Positions 28,152 through 36,226 of a stretch of DNA of 64,000 nt are shown here, piece by piece. The stretch is taken from assembly GCF_021919345.1 (NCBI RefSeq), contig NZ_CP089293.1, positions 2,418,001 through 2,482,000 on the forward strand, in the 5' to 3' direction. Source of the DNA: Paenarthrobacter nicotinovorans (GTDB lineage Bacteria; Actinomycetota; Actinomycetes; Actinomycetales; Micrococcaceae). The notes below the pieces were generated by a model. That model had not been told where the DNA came from and ran no database searches. It worked only from the letters and a program-made list of their open reading frames with translations. The translations under genes were made by a program, and so were the position numbers. Position 1 is the stretch's first letter; every line of letters starts with the position of its first letter.

Positions 28152-28700
28152 CTAGCGGGCGTCTCCTACGAAGCATTTTCCGGTTGAGAGCACGGGCAAC
28201 ACCGTGACCACAACGCCGCCATCGCGTATCTGCCCCATAACGCAGGATTTCCCGGCCAGGGTGGCCGCTTCCATGGCGTCAACATCAAGGCCGGTGGGTG
28301 TGCGGCTGACTGATACCTCGATATTCTCCTGGGGAATTCCTGCAGATACCAATGCGGCACGCAGCGCCTCCCTGTCCGGTTTGGGATTCCCGGCCACAAG
28401 GTTCTTAAGCGTGGACTCGACGGTTGATGTCGTTGCAGCCACAGCTGGATCCGCAGTGTTGGAAGGGGCCTCCGCGGCGCTGGCGGACGCGCTGGCTCCA
28501 GGGCTGACGGGCGAGCTTGCGCCACTGCTGGCGCCCGGAGCGGTGGACCCCACCGGGGTGGTTGGAGGCCCGGGTGTGGCCGTGCAGCCTGTAACCAGGA
28601 CAAGAGCGGCAACCAGCATTGACCACCCCGCCAGACGGACCTTGGTGGTGGACGCCGGCGCCGGCCCGCGATACTTCGAAGTGCTTCCCCTGCTTATCAC
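28152..28700 (-). CDS. Putative lipoprotein (DUF6993-like)
   Basis: A 182-residue protein with a lipoprotein signal: a basic N-terminus, a hydrophobic stretch (about residues 24-38) and the lipobox LVTG-C39. A Pro/Ser/Ala/Thr-rich linker (about residues 40-85) leads to a compact C-terminal domain with two cysteines (CVMGQ and CFVGD). The domain looks like the micrococcal DUF6993 family, a tentative assignment. The start is a GTG without a Shine-Dalgarno sequence. It is probably exported and anchored to the outer face of the membrane; function unknown. Confidence 0.7.
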   Translation of the reverse strand: MISRGSTSKYRGPAPASTTKVRLAGWSMLVAALVLVTGCTATPGPPTTPVGSTAPGASSGASSPVSPGASASASAAEAPSNTADPAVAATTSTVESTLKNLVAGNPKPDREALRAALVSAGIPQENIEVSVSRTPTGLDVDAMEAATLAGKSCVMGQIRDGGVVVTVLPVLSTGKCFVGDAR

Positions 28701-28794
28701 CTAGTCATTGTGCCATTCACAGGCGACCTCGACGGGCGTACCGTGTGCACCGGAAGGGTTCCCGACGGCGGGACGCGGAAATGGAGTGCACATT

Positions 28795-29232
28795 ATGAGC
28801 GGACAAGCTTCAGAGGCCGTTGCGTCTGCCACAATCGACGCGCCGCTGGAAAAGGTGTGGGACGCCCTGACTGATCCGGCCCTCATCAGGCAGTACTTCC
28901 TGGGGACCAACGTCACTACGTCCTGGCGCGTGGGCGAGCCGATTACCTACGAAGGCGAGTACAACGGCAAAACCTACGAAGACAAAGGAACCATCCTGGT
29001 CTTCGACCCTCCTGTCAGGCTCAAGACTACGCACTTCAGTCCCGCCTCCGGACTTGCCGATATACCGGAAAACCACCACACCGTTGAGTACCTCCTGGCG
29101 GGAACACCGGATGGAACCACCGTGACCATCACCCAGGGGAACAACTCAAGCGAAGAAGAAGTGGCGTCTTCCACCGCCACCTGGCAACTGGTGCTGGGAA
29201 ACCTCAAGGAGTTCCTGGAGTCGACCCCCTGA
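28795..29232 (+). CDS. SRPBCC (AHSA1-like) domain protein
   Basis: A 145-residue START/AHSA1-type fold protein (ASATIDAPLEKVWDALTDPALIRQYFLG, then the WRVGEPITYEGEY strand region and a C-terminal helix NLKEFLEST). These proteins bind hydrophobic ligands or assist Hsp90-like partners; no ligand can be assigned. The start at 28795 has GGAG about 8 nt upstream, preferred over a longer start at 28708. The stop codon lies within the first copy of a 20-nt tandem duplication. Confidence 0.82.
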   Translation: MSGQASEAVASATIDAPLEKVWDALTDPALIRQYFLGTNVTTSWRVGEPITYEGEYNGKTYEDKGTILVFDPPVRLKTTHFSPASGLADIPENHHTVEYLLAGTPDGTTVTITQGNNSSEEEVASSTATWQLVLGNLKEFLESTP

Positions 29233-29256
29233 AAAAGGAGTCCACCCCCTGAAAAA
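29217..29256. repeat. 20-nt tandem duplication over the SRPBCC stop codon
   Basis: GGAGTCGACCCCCTGAAAAA (29217-29236) is followed directly by the same 20 nt with one change (G to C at position 6; 29237-29256). The first copy encodes the last residues and the TGA stop; the second copy repeats them out of use. Confidence 0.9.
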
Positions 29257-29288
29257 ACACCCTCCCTGGAAAGTATCCAAGGAGGGTG
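29252..29288 (-). terminator. Intrinsic terminator after tRNA-Arg
   Basis: CACCCTCC (29258-29265) and GGAGGGTG (29281-29288); read leftwards the stem is followed by TTTTTT (29252-29257). Confidence 0.78.
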
Positions 29289-29291
29289 AAT

Positions 29292-29367
29292 GGTGCCCCA
29301 GGAGGGAATCGAACCCCCGACCGGCGGATTAGAAGGCCGCTGCTCTATCCCCTGAGCTACTGGGGCG
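29292..29367 (-). tRNA. tRNA-Arg (anticodon TCT), CCA encoded
   Basis: Acceptor GCCCCAG pairs with CTGGGGC; the anticodon loop is CTTCTAA; the T-loop contains GGTTCGATTCC. The encoded CCA is at 29292-29294 on the reverse strand. Confidence 0.95.
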
Positions 29368-29585
29368 CACTGGCTCGATGACCACCCGGGCCGCTCGCGC
29401 CACAAAGAGTTTACATGCGATCGCTGGGTCACCCGCCATCTCCACGCTGGCTGCCTCCATTCCTCAACAACGGGCCTGGGCCCGAAGTTATTCACATAGC
29501 GCAGGACCGCACTCCCATCCGGAACGTCGCTGGACAAGGCTATAGATGCCGGACAGGCACTTCCCTACATCGTGAAGGACCACCA

Positions 29586-30140
29586 ATGAATGACATGATC
29601 ACCGTCAGGGGCTTTGTGGCCTCGGACGTGAAAAGTTCCACGACTACCCGTGGTACCGCTACTGCGTCGTTCCGCCTCGGAACCACAGAGCGCCGATACG
29701 ACCGCGCGAGCAACACCTGGGTGGACGGCAACACCAACTGGTACACAGTGCAGTCGTTCCGTTACCTTGCCGGCCACGTGGGCTGCAGCATCAAGAAAGG
29801 CCAGCGGGTCTTGGTCGTCGGCAAGCTGCGGCTACGGCAATGGGAGCACGAGGGCCGCGTCTACCATGTGGCCGAGATCGATGCCGAATCTGTTGGCCAC
29901 GACCTCATGTGGGGCTCTGCCAACTTCACCCGGATGAACGGAGCCTCGGCACCTGTAGATTCGGGTCCCTCCGTGGATGACTCCGGCAATCCCGCGAATC
30001 GCAGCGACTGGGAGGGCGAAGACGAGGAGCAGTCTCCCCCGGAGGAAGAAACTGTACCCTTAGGGCTTGACGGTACGGGTGGGGTCAGTTCCCTGTTGGT
30101 CAACACAACAACCGGCGAACTGGTGGGTGCCGGCGCTTGA
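29586..30140 (+). CDS. ssb: Single-stranded DNA-binding protein (secondary type)
   Basis: A 184-residue OB-fold SSB. The N-terminal DNA-binding domain spans about residues 1-110 (ITVRGFVASD, FRLGTTERRY, WYTVQSFRYLAGH, KGQRVLVVGKLRLRQWE). The C-terminal part is acidic in the middle (EGEDEEQSPPEEE) but ends GELVGAGA, without the canonical acidic DDDIPF-like tip that recruits repair and replication partners. It is therefore probably not the housekeeping SSB, which in actinobacteria normally sits between rpsF and rpsR. GAAGGA precedes the ATG by 6 nt; a TATAGA hexamer lies about 40 nt upstream. Confidence 0.85.
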   Translation: MNDMITVRGFVASDVKSSTTTRGTATASFRLGTTERRYDRASNTWVDGNTNWYTVQSFRYLAGHVGCSIKKGQRVLVVGKLRLRQWEHEGRVYHVAEIDAESVGHDLMWGSANFTRMNGASAPVDSGPSVDDSGNPANRSDWEGEDEEQSPPEEETVPLGLDGTGGVSSLLVNTTTGELVGAGA

Positions 30141-30149
30141 AATGTCCGC

Positions 30150-30179
30150 CCGGCATCCGGCCGTCCAGGCGGATGCCGG
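30150..30179 (+). terminator. Stem-loop after ssb, possible terminator
   Basis: CCGGCATCCG (30150-30159) and CGGATGCCGG (30170-30179) form a perfect 10-bp stem 10 nt after the ssb stop. There is no U-run, so termination is uncertain. Confidence 0.4.
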
Positions 30180-30297
30180 CCAAGTGCTCCGGACAAGGGC
30201 GGGCCCCGACTGTGCCGGTACCGGTCGTGGTGGTACTGGTTGTACTGGACCTGCGGGGTTGGTACCAAAGGTTCGCCCTTGCCGCCGCCAACGACCC

Positions 30298-30303
30298 TAA
30301 AGT
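30298..30303 (+). promoter_or_regulatory. Putative -10 of a leaderless transcript (AlkD-like gene)
   Basis: TAAAGT followed by 6 nt and the ATG at 30310. Confidence 0.5.
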
Positions 30304-30309
30304 TAGGGC

Positions 30310-30990
30310 ATGTCCACTACTGAACTCGTTGAGTCCATTCGCTTAAAGCTGCGTTCCGAGGCCGACCCGGAGCGCGCACGTGGCGCACAGGCGTACATGA
30401 AGTCAGAAATGCCCTCATACGGCGTCACAGTGCCTGCGGTGCGCAGAATTGTAAAGGCGGCTGCCAAGGCATTCCCACCGACGTCACCGGAAGAATTGCG
30501 CAGTGCTGCCCTGACACTGTGGCGGGAGGCAGAGGCACGTGAGGAGCGCTACGCTGCCATTGACCTCACCGGCTTGCGGATGGTCAAGGAGGATCTGCTC
30601 ATGCTGCCCGTGTACGAAGAAATCATCCGGACGGGTGCCTGGTGGGACCTCGTTGATGGCGTATCGCACCGGATCTGCGCCCTGCTGTTGGCCCATCGGG
30701 ACACCATGACCCCGGTGCTGCTTCGGTGGGCCGAAGACGGAGACATGTGGATCCGCAGAGCAGCCATCACTTCCCAGCTCGGTGCGAAATCAGCTACTGA
30801 CCGGGTCCTGCTGGCACAAGCCATCACGGCAAACCTGGCGGACAAAGAATTCTTCGTTCGCAAGGCCATCGGCTGGGCACTACGGGAGTTCAGCAAGACC
30901 GATGCGGACTGGGTCCGTGGATTCGTCCAGGAGAACGCGCAAGCCCTGAGCCCCTTGTCCGCCAGGGAGGCCACTCGGCTGCTCAAATGA
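30310..30990 (+). CDS. DNA alkylation repair enzyme (AlkD-like HEAT-repeat glycosylase)
   Basis: A 226-residue all-helical protein of the AlkD/AlkC-type DNA alkylation repair family, which removes N3- and N7-alkylated bases. Family features are the YMKSEMPSYGVTVPAVRRI N-terminal segment, WWDLVDGVSHRI (the Asp in WDxVD is the catalytic position in AlkD) and WIRRAAITSQL followed by KEFFVRKAIGWALREFSKTD. It ends 8 nt into the end of the convergent mannosyltransferase gene. Confidence 0.88.
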   Translation: MSTTELVESIRLKLRSEADPERARGAQAYMKSEMPSYGVTVPAVRRIVKAAAKAFPPTSPEELRSAALTLWREAEAREERYAAIDLTGLRMVKEDLLMLPVYEEIIRTGAWWDLVDGVSHRICALLLAHRDTMTPVLLRWAEDGDMWIRRAAITSQLGAKSATDRVLLAQAITANLADKEFFVRKAIGWALREFSKTDADWVRGFVQENAQALSPLSAREATRLLK

Positions 30991-32539
30991 TGGGGCGCAG
31001 CCCCGGCTCGTCGCGCTTGCGGAACAGGCTCTTGGTCTTCGGGTCAACAAAGATCAGGTAGACGGCAAAGAGGAGCGCAATGATGGCCGCCGCATTCCTG
31101 GCCAGCGTGAGCGCCAGGCCCAGGTCTTCGCTTTGCAGGTAGGGGAAGACGTCCAATTGGTCGGAGATGGCGTAGACCATGAAGAACGACACGATAAAGT
31201 AGACGGCCTTGACCTGCCAGTCGTTGCGGATACCCGTAACGGCAAAGAGCGGTATCAACCACACCACGTACCAGGACTGGATCATGGGTGCCAGGATAAC
31301 GATGGCTGCAAACGCCAGCGTGAGTCGACGCATTAAGCGGTCGTAGTCGCCGCGGAAGATCTGCCAGGCGACGGCTCCAACCATCAGGACCTTGCCGGCG
31401 TCGTAAACCCATTTCGCCATGCCCCAACCGTCCAGGCCGAAGACATTGAAAATAGAGGCCACAACCAAGCCGATCAGCCCCACTGGGGCGTACCAGATCC
31501 AGATGCTGCCAGGAGCGGAAAGACCGTTGATCCAGCCGAATCCGAAACCGTTGACCAGGCTGAGGGCGTACAGCAGCCCGAAGCTGATGCCGGCCGTCAG
31601 GAACCAGTACAGGGATTTCCGCTGCCAGGAGGCGCCCTTGCCGGCCCACAAGAGTCCAATAAACGGCAGGAAAACAATGGTTATCGGTTTGACCGAAATC
31701 GAGAGCGTGACCAGCACGATGCCAAGAATCACACGACGCGTAGCGCAGTAGTAGAGACCTGCCAGCGCGAGACCGATCATCAGGGCGTCGTTGTGGACGC
31801 TGGCAATGAAGTTGGTCAGGAATAGCGGATTCGCCGCTGTCAGCCACAGTGCCCGATGCGGATTAACACCGTGGAGTTCAGCCAGCTTAGGTACGTAGAT
31901 GATGCAGAGCACGATGCCCACCAAAGCCACCATCCGGAAAAGCATGATGCTGGCTTCGGGCTGGACATTGGTCACCCACACCACGAACTGTTCGATCCAC
32001 AAGAACAGCTGCCCATAAGGGACCGGCGCTTCCGTCCACATCTTGTCGGCACCCAGTTGGAAATAATTAGGGAGGGCCGAGATCCCGTTCTTGTACGGAT
32101 TCATGCCTTCCACCATCAGACGCCCCTGGCCGATGTAGGCGTACACGTCCCTGCTGAAAAGCGGAACCGTGAACATCATGGGCAGTCCCCACGCCACAAC
32201 GGCCTGGAGCGTGGCCTTGCGCGCTTCCAGCCCCCACACCCGGACCCGTTGGCCCAGACGCAGCCAGGCCCGGACCAGCAGCATTCCACCAATGGCGAGC
32301 AGAACGATGGAGAGAGCGACGCCCGCGCCTTCGGTACGCATCCAAATAAAAAGCGGCAGCCGCCTGAGTTCGGATACCGGAGCCAGCCAACCAACGCCCA
32401 AGGAACCGAACACCATGAACATCGAACCGATGAACCCGGCAATCAGCGGCGAACGTGCGTTATCTACCTCGCTGGCTGCAGCATCCGCCGTCGGCGCTGC
32501 TGTCCCTGCCTTCTGGGCGGCGGGTACGGGCACCGTCAT
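30983..32539 (-). CDS. mptB: Polyprenol-phosphate-mannose-dependent alpha-1,6-mannosyltransferase, MptB type
   Basis: A 518-residue GT-C glycosyltransferase with about 12-13 transmembrane helices. It resembles MptB, which extends the mannan core of lipomannan-type glycolipids at the outer face of the actinobacterial membrane. Supporting features are FIGSMFMVFGSLGVGWLAP near the N-terminus, the loop VYAYIGQGRLMVEGMNPY (GT-C catalytic region), and FLTNFIASVHNDALMIGLAL. The start could be a TTG at 32554; the ATG at 32539 is preferred for its GGATG spacing. Assignment to MptB rather than a related GT87 enzyme is moderately sure. Confidence 0.72.
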   Translation of the reverse strand: MTVPVPAAQKAGTAAPTADAAASEVDNARSPLIAGFIGSMFMVFGSLGVGWLAPVSELRRLPLFIWMRTEGAGVALSIVLLAIGGMLLVRAWLRLGQRVRVWGLEARKATLQAVVAWGLPMMFTVPLFSRDVYAYIGQGRLMVEGMNPYKNGISALPNYFQLGADKMWTEAPVPYGQLFLWIEQFVVWVTNVQPEASIMLFRMVALVGIVLCIIYVPKLAELHGVNPHRALWLTAANPLFLTNFIASVHNDALMIGLALAGLYYCATRRVILGIVLVTLSISVKPITIVFLPFIGLLWAGKGASWQRKSLYWFLTAGISFGLLYALSLVNGFGFGWINGLSAPGSIWIWYAPVGLIGLVVASIFNVFGLDGWGMAKWVYDAGKVLMVGAVAWQIFRGDYDRLMRRLTLAFAAIVILAPMIQSWYVVWLIPLFAVTGIRNDWQVKAVYFIVSFFMVYAISDQLDVFPYLQSEDLGLALTLARNAAAIIALLFAVYLIFVDPKTKSLFRKRDEPGLRPII

Positions 32540-32674
32540 GTAGTCGTCATCCAATCGTTCGCCCGGTAAATTCGGGACAAAAGTTCTGCGTCTTCGGGGC
32601 TTCCGCAGCAGGAAGAAACGACACTGCTGCGCTCAAAAATCGTACCATCGGAGCACTTGGAACCGGCTGAAGGA

Positions 32675-32680
32675 TAGGCT
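32675..32680 (+). promoter_or_regulatory. Putative -10 of a leaderless transcript (orn)
   Basis: TAGGCT followed by 6 nt and the GTG at 32687. Confidence 0.5.
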
Positions 32681-32686
32681 AGGCGC

Positions 32687-33322
32687 GTGCCTATTACTAA
32701 TGAACGCATCGTCTGGATCGACTGCGAAATGACCGGCCTGGACCTCAAGAACGACGCCCTGATCGAGGTTGCCGCCCTGGTGACGGATTCCGAGCTCAAC
32801 ATCCTTGGCGACGGCGTGGACGTCGTGATCAAGCCGGATGATGCCGCACTGGAACAAATGAATGACTTTGTGCGGGATATGCATACCCGCTCCAAGCTCC
32901 TTGATGAGCTCCCGCACGGAAAGACCATGGCTGAGGCCGAAGCCCAGGTTCTGGAGTACATCGAGAAGTGGGTCCCGGATCCCCGCAAGGCCCCCTTGGG
33001 TGGAAACTCCGTGGGAACGGACCGGATGTTCCTGGCCCGGGACATGCCGAACATTGTTGAGCACCTCCACTACCGAGTTATTGATGTCAGCACCATCAAG
33101 GAACTCTCCCGGCGTTGGTTCCCGCGCGCCTACTTCCAGTCGCCCGCAAAACACGGTGGGCACCGCGCGTTGGGTGACATCAAGGACTCCATCGACGAAC
33201 TCCGCTACTACCGCGAGGCAGTGTTCGTCGCCGCTCCGGGGCCCGATACCGCAACGGCGCAGCGCATTTCCAAGGACATCATGGCCAGCGCCGAAACCCT
33301 GGGATCCAGCAATCCGGTGTGA
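32687..33322 (+). CDS. orn: Oligoribonuclease
   Basis: A 211-residue DEDDh 3'-5' exoribonuclease that degrades 2-5-nt RNAs (and pGpG) to mononucleotides. Exo I is [10 protein letters not shown] with Asp12 and Glu14, the middle acidic motif is present ([11 protein letters not shown]), and Exo III is [11 protein letters not shown] with His and Asp. Length is normal plus a short C-terminal tail. The GTG start is leaderless by pattern. tRNA-His lies 131 nt downstream. Confidence 0.95.
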   Translation: MPITNERIVWIDCEMTGLDLKNDALIEVAALVTDSELNILGDGVDVVIKPDDAALEQMNDFVRDMHTRSKLLDELPHGKTMAEAEAQVLEYIEKWVPDPRKAPLGGNSVGTDRMFLARDMPNIVEHLHYRVIDVSTIKELSRRWFPRAYFQSPAKHGGHRALGDIKDSIDELRYYREAVFVAAPGPDTATAQRISKDIMASAETLGSSNPV

Positions 33323-33453
33323 TCTGCGCCATTTTTGAAGGTTTTTTCGCCAAAACCGGCAAAAGTGGACTTTGCACCCCAAAACAGCAGGTAAGCTATT
33401 TGTCGTTGCCTTCGAGGAAAGCCGGTCCAACGGACTAGCCCGAAAAGGCACAT

Positions 33454-33530
33454 GGTGGGCTTAGCTCAGTTGGCAGAGCGCCTGGTTGTGGTCCAGGAGG
33501 TCGCGGGTTCAACCCCCGTAGCTCACCCCA
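33454..33530 (+). tRNA. tRNA-His (anticodon GTG), CCA encoded
   Basis: The acceptor includes the extra G-1 at 33454, paired with the C discriminator at 33527. GTGGGCT pairs with AGCTCAC, the anticodon loop is TTGTGGT and the T-loop is TTCAACC. CCA is at 33528-33530. A TAAGCT -10-like hexamer lies at 33392-33397. Confidence 0.95.
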
Positions 33531-33559
33531 CCGAGATTGGCTGCAGAGCCGGTTTCCAC

Positions 33560-33597
33560 AAAGGCCGCACCGGTAACCCGGTGCGGCCTTTGCTTTT
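33560..33597 (+). terminator. Intrinsic terminator after tRNA-His
   Basis: AAAGGCCGCACCGG (33560-33573) and CCGGTGCGGCCTTT (33578-33591) form a perfect 14-bp stem, followed by GCTTTT. Confidence 0.9.
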
Positions 33598-33648
33598 AAC
33601 CCGATCCGGTACGCCCCGGACCATAGCGATCACTAAGGAAGAACTGAC

Positions 33649-34221
33649 ATGACCGTCCTGCCAGTCACTATCTGGGGCGAACCTGTTTTGCACCGCCGGG
33701 CCAGCGAAGTCGAAATTTTCGACGACGAACTGCGCACCCTGATCGCTGACATGTTCGAGACGAACGATGCCGCCAACGGTGTGGGCCTCGCCGCCCCTCA
33801 GGTCGGCGTTGGCAAACGCATTTTCGTCTACAAGTACGAGAACGACGACGACGTCCCGCCCCAAGGCGTCGTAGTGAACCCGGTCCTTACGCTTTCCAAA
33901 GTTTCCGGTGCCCTTCCGGATCCTGACGAGGACGTTGAAGGCTGCTTGTCCTTCCCTGGCGAGTACTACCCTTTGCAACGTGCTGATTGGACCCGGGTCC
34001 AGGGATTTGATGGCGACGGCAACCCCGTGGAATTTGAAGCGACCGGTTGGTTCGCCCGGATTCTTCAACATGAATACGATCACTTGGACGGCAAGCTCTA
34101 CGTCAACCGCCTGGTGGACCGCTATGCCAGGAAAGCGATGAAGCAGGCCAAGAAGAACGGTTGGGGCAAGCCCGGCCTGACCTGGATGCCCGGCGTCGAT
34201 CCCGATCCCTTCGGACACTAG
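33649..34221 (+). CDS. def: Peptide deformylase
   Basis: A 190-residue metalloenzyme that removes the formyl group from nascent N-terminal Met. All three motifs are intact: GVGLAAPQVG (residues 44-53), EGCLSFP with metal ligand Cys99, and QHEYDHLDG with HEYDH at 141-145. AAGGAAG precedes the ATG. It is followed after 4 nt by a GNAT-like gene, so the two probably form an operon. Confidence 0.96.
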   Translation: MTVLPVTIWGEPVLHRRASEVEIFDDELRTLIADMFETNDAANGVGLAAPQVGVGKRIFVYKYENDDDVPPQGVVVNPVLTLSKVSGALPDPDEDVEGCLSFPGEYYPLQRADWTRVQGFDGDGNPVEFEATGWFARILQHEYDHLDGKLYVNRLVDRYARKAMKQAKKNGWGKPGLTWMPGVDPDPFGH

Positions 34222-34225
34222 GCCC

Positions 34226-35038
34226 ATGGACACCAGCACGCACGCCGAGCTGTTCAAACTCCTGGACATCAGCGCCGAGGACGCTCCGGAGTGCGCCCGT
34301 CTGTTGGCCACTCCCCCGGCCGCGGACGTCGTCCGCGCGTTGGACGCCTTGAAGGGCAGGCTGGGAGCTTTTCCGCTGCACAGCATCACGGCAGAGGGTG
34401 CATCGGAAGCGACCTGGATAGAAGCACTGCTTCGCTTCGCCCCGTCGGTCCACGACTTTCATGCCGGCCTGGGAATCGGCGTGGACGTCTCCGCTGCGTC
34501 CCTGGCAGACGTCGGACTGCAAATGCGGATCAACCGCCGGGTCCATGGGCGTTTCGGGCTCGACACCTGGTCCTGGCTGACGCTGCACATGGCCGGCAAT
34601 CTTTTCAGGCTCGGCAGGCTGCAGTTCCATCTGGTGCCTGATGAGGGTTACGCCTCGGGCTGGGTGCTGGGTGTGCATATCCCCGAAGACGGCGGGCTCT
34701 CCCCCGCTTTGGTGGACGAGAGTTTCGCAGAGGCCCGGGACTTCTTCGCACGCCATTTTCCTGACAAGCCGGTGGCAGTGGCCACCTGTGACTCGTGGAT
34801 GCTCGATCCCTATCTGGCAAAGCAGCTGCCAGAGAGCAATATCGCCTCATTTGCCCGCCGCTTTACCGTGGACCGCTGCACGGACGCAGCCACGGATGCC
34901 GTGTACTTCACCTTCCGGCAGCGCGGCATGCACGACCTGGAGAAGCTCCCGCGGGAAACGTCACTTCAGCGCGTAGTTCTGGAGAGAATCGACGACGGCG
35001 GCACTTGGCAACTCGGGCATGGTCACCTGGCGTTGTAG
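34226..35038 (+). CDS. Acyltransferase-domain protein (NAT_N/GNAT_C type)
   Basis: A 270-residue protein resembling the actinobacterial two-domain group with a small helical N-terminal part and a GNAT-like C-terminal part (the region around SWLTLHMAGNLFRLGRLQFHLV, then GVHIPEDGGLSP and CDSWMLDPYL). An N-acyltransferase function is inferred from that fold; substrate unknown. It follows def by 4 nt and may be co-translated with it. Its last 16 nt overlap the end of the convergent HNH gene. Confidence 0.68.
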   Translation: MDTSTHAELFKLLDISAEDAPECARLLATPPAADVVRALDALKGRLGAFPLHSITAEGASEATWIEALLRFAPSVHDFHAGLGIGVDVSAASLADVGLQMRINRRVHGRFGLDTWSWLTLHMAGNLFRLGRLQFHLVPDEGYASGWVLGVHIPEDGGLSPALVDESFAEARDFFARHFPDKPVAVATCDSWMLDPYLAKQLPESNIASFARRFTVDRCTDAATDAVYFTFRQRGMHDLEKLPRETSLQRVVLERIDDGGTWQLGHGHLAL

Positions 35039-35823
35039 ATCGTCTGCTGATCCGGGCAGGAGGATAGAACGCTCTTCATGGCGTCTTTCTCCGCTTGGGT
35101 GACCCACAACCGGTAGGCCGTCTTCACCGAGATCTGCCGGGCAACGTAGTGGCAGCGGAAGTTCTTGTTGGCCGGCAGCCACGTCGCGGCGTCGCCGGCG
35201 CCTTTCTTGACGTTTGCCGGACCATCCGCCGCAATCAAATTCAGCGGGTCGTTGGCGAGGGTCTGCCTCTGCTGGATGGTCAGCTGCTGGGCGCCTTTTT
35301 GCCACGCGTCGGCCAGCGCCACCACATGGTCGATTTGCACGGCGGAGCTGGTGTCCTGGCCCCTTGTGAAGGATATTTGCCTTCCCGTGTAGGGTTCGTT
35401 CAACGTTCCGGAGGCCACCTTGCAGGAGGAGCCGTCCATGAACTTGACTGCACTCAGGTCGCGCCGGAGGATGTCGTTGCGGGTATCGCAACCGTTCCGG
35501 TCCGCATCGGCCCACGCTTGTCCAAAGGCGGCCCTGTCATAGTCCGTTTTCGGCGCCCGCCCTTTGACCGGCAACTGGTCCAGGGCCTCGGAGGCCTTTT
35601 CGGGCATGACCGCCGCCGCGCCGCGCACAGGCTTCATCCATTCGGGGTTGTAAACCGGGGCTTCGCTGGGGCCGGACTGCGGAGGTTGAGCTGCTTCAAA
35701 CTGGCCCACGGTGAAGAACCAGGACAGCCCGGCGACAATGGTAGCGGCAGCCAGTGCCAGAACCGCCCACGCTTGACGGGAACGGCGGCGGGCGCGTTTA
35801 TAGGCGGACCAGGTGATGCTCAA
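35023..35823 (-). CDS. Membrane-anchored HNH endonuclease family protein (DUF1524-like)
   Basis: A 266-residue protein with a basic N-terminus and one hydrophobic helix (about residues 19-39), probably a signal anchor, leaving the nuclease domain outside the cell. The HNH/DUF1524 signature is IDHVVAL (Asp165, His166), then NDPLNL (Asn191, Asn195) and a nearby PANVKKG. Similar proteins are common and secreted in actinobacteria; nutrient or DNA scavenging is a guess. The start is a TTG with GGAG upstream. It overlaps the convergent GNAT-like gene by 16 nt. Confidence 0.82.
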   Translation of the reverse strand: MSITWSAYKRARRRSRQAWAVLALAAATIVAGLSWFFTVGQFEAAQPPQSGPSEAPVYNPEWMKPVRGAAAVMPEKASEALDQLPVKGRAPKTDYDRAAFGQAWADADRNGCDTRNDILRRDLSAVKFMDGSSCKVASGTLNEPYTGRQISFTRGQDTSSAVQIDHVVALADAWQKGAQQLTIQQRQTLANDPLNLIAADGPANVKKGAGDAATWLPANKNFRCHYVARQISVKTAYRLWVTQAEKDAMKSVLSSCPDQQTIYNAR

Positions 35824-35942
35824 GGGACTCCATCCAACGGGGCAGGCAGTGTCTTACGAGCGTAGGACACGGCCCCGACAGTCAGAGTCGGTATCCACAA
35901 TGTGTAGGAGAAGTCACACTACACAGAGGGTGAAAGAGCCGG

Positions 35943-36152
35943 TTATTGCTCGCGCGTCACGCGTTGGAGGTCCTCGGCGGCAAGAGCCAGGAGGCCCCTC
36001 AGTTGTTCCACGCGCTCGTCGGTGACGTCCCCGGCAGCATTGGCCGCAACAGCTTGGTCCAGAAGCTTCTGGGCTTGCTTATGGTTGGCCTTGGCGACGT
36101 CCAGGGCGTGCTCCAGAGTGGTCTCATGTTCCATCGTTGATTCGTTTTCCAT
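35943..36152 (-). CDS. Small hydrophilic helical protein, hypothetical
   Basis: A 69-residue protein (MENESTMEHE...) with strong helix-forming composition, heptad-like leucines and no hydrophobic segment or cysteine. I do not recognise it. A start 3 codons upstream (36161) is also possible; CAGAAT lies 7 nt before 36152, which could be a weak leaderless -10. It sits between the HNH gene and gap on the same strand. Confidence 0.5.
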   Translation of the reverse strand: MENESTMEHETTLEHALDVAKANHKQAQKLLDQAVAANAAGDVTDERVEQLRGLLALAAEDLQRVTREQ

Positions 36153-36226
36153 GAGACCCATTCTGGTCAGGTTTCCCGGCCGTTTCCAGTGACCCGGCCG
36201 GGAAACCCGTGTTAACTGCTGCGGAC

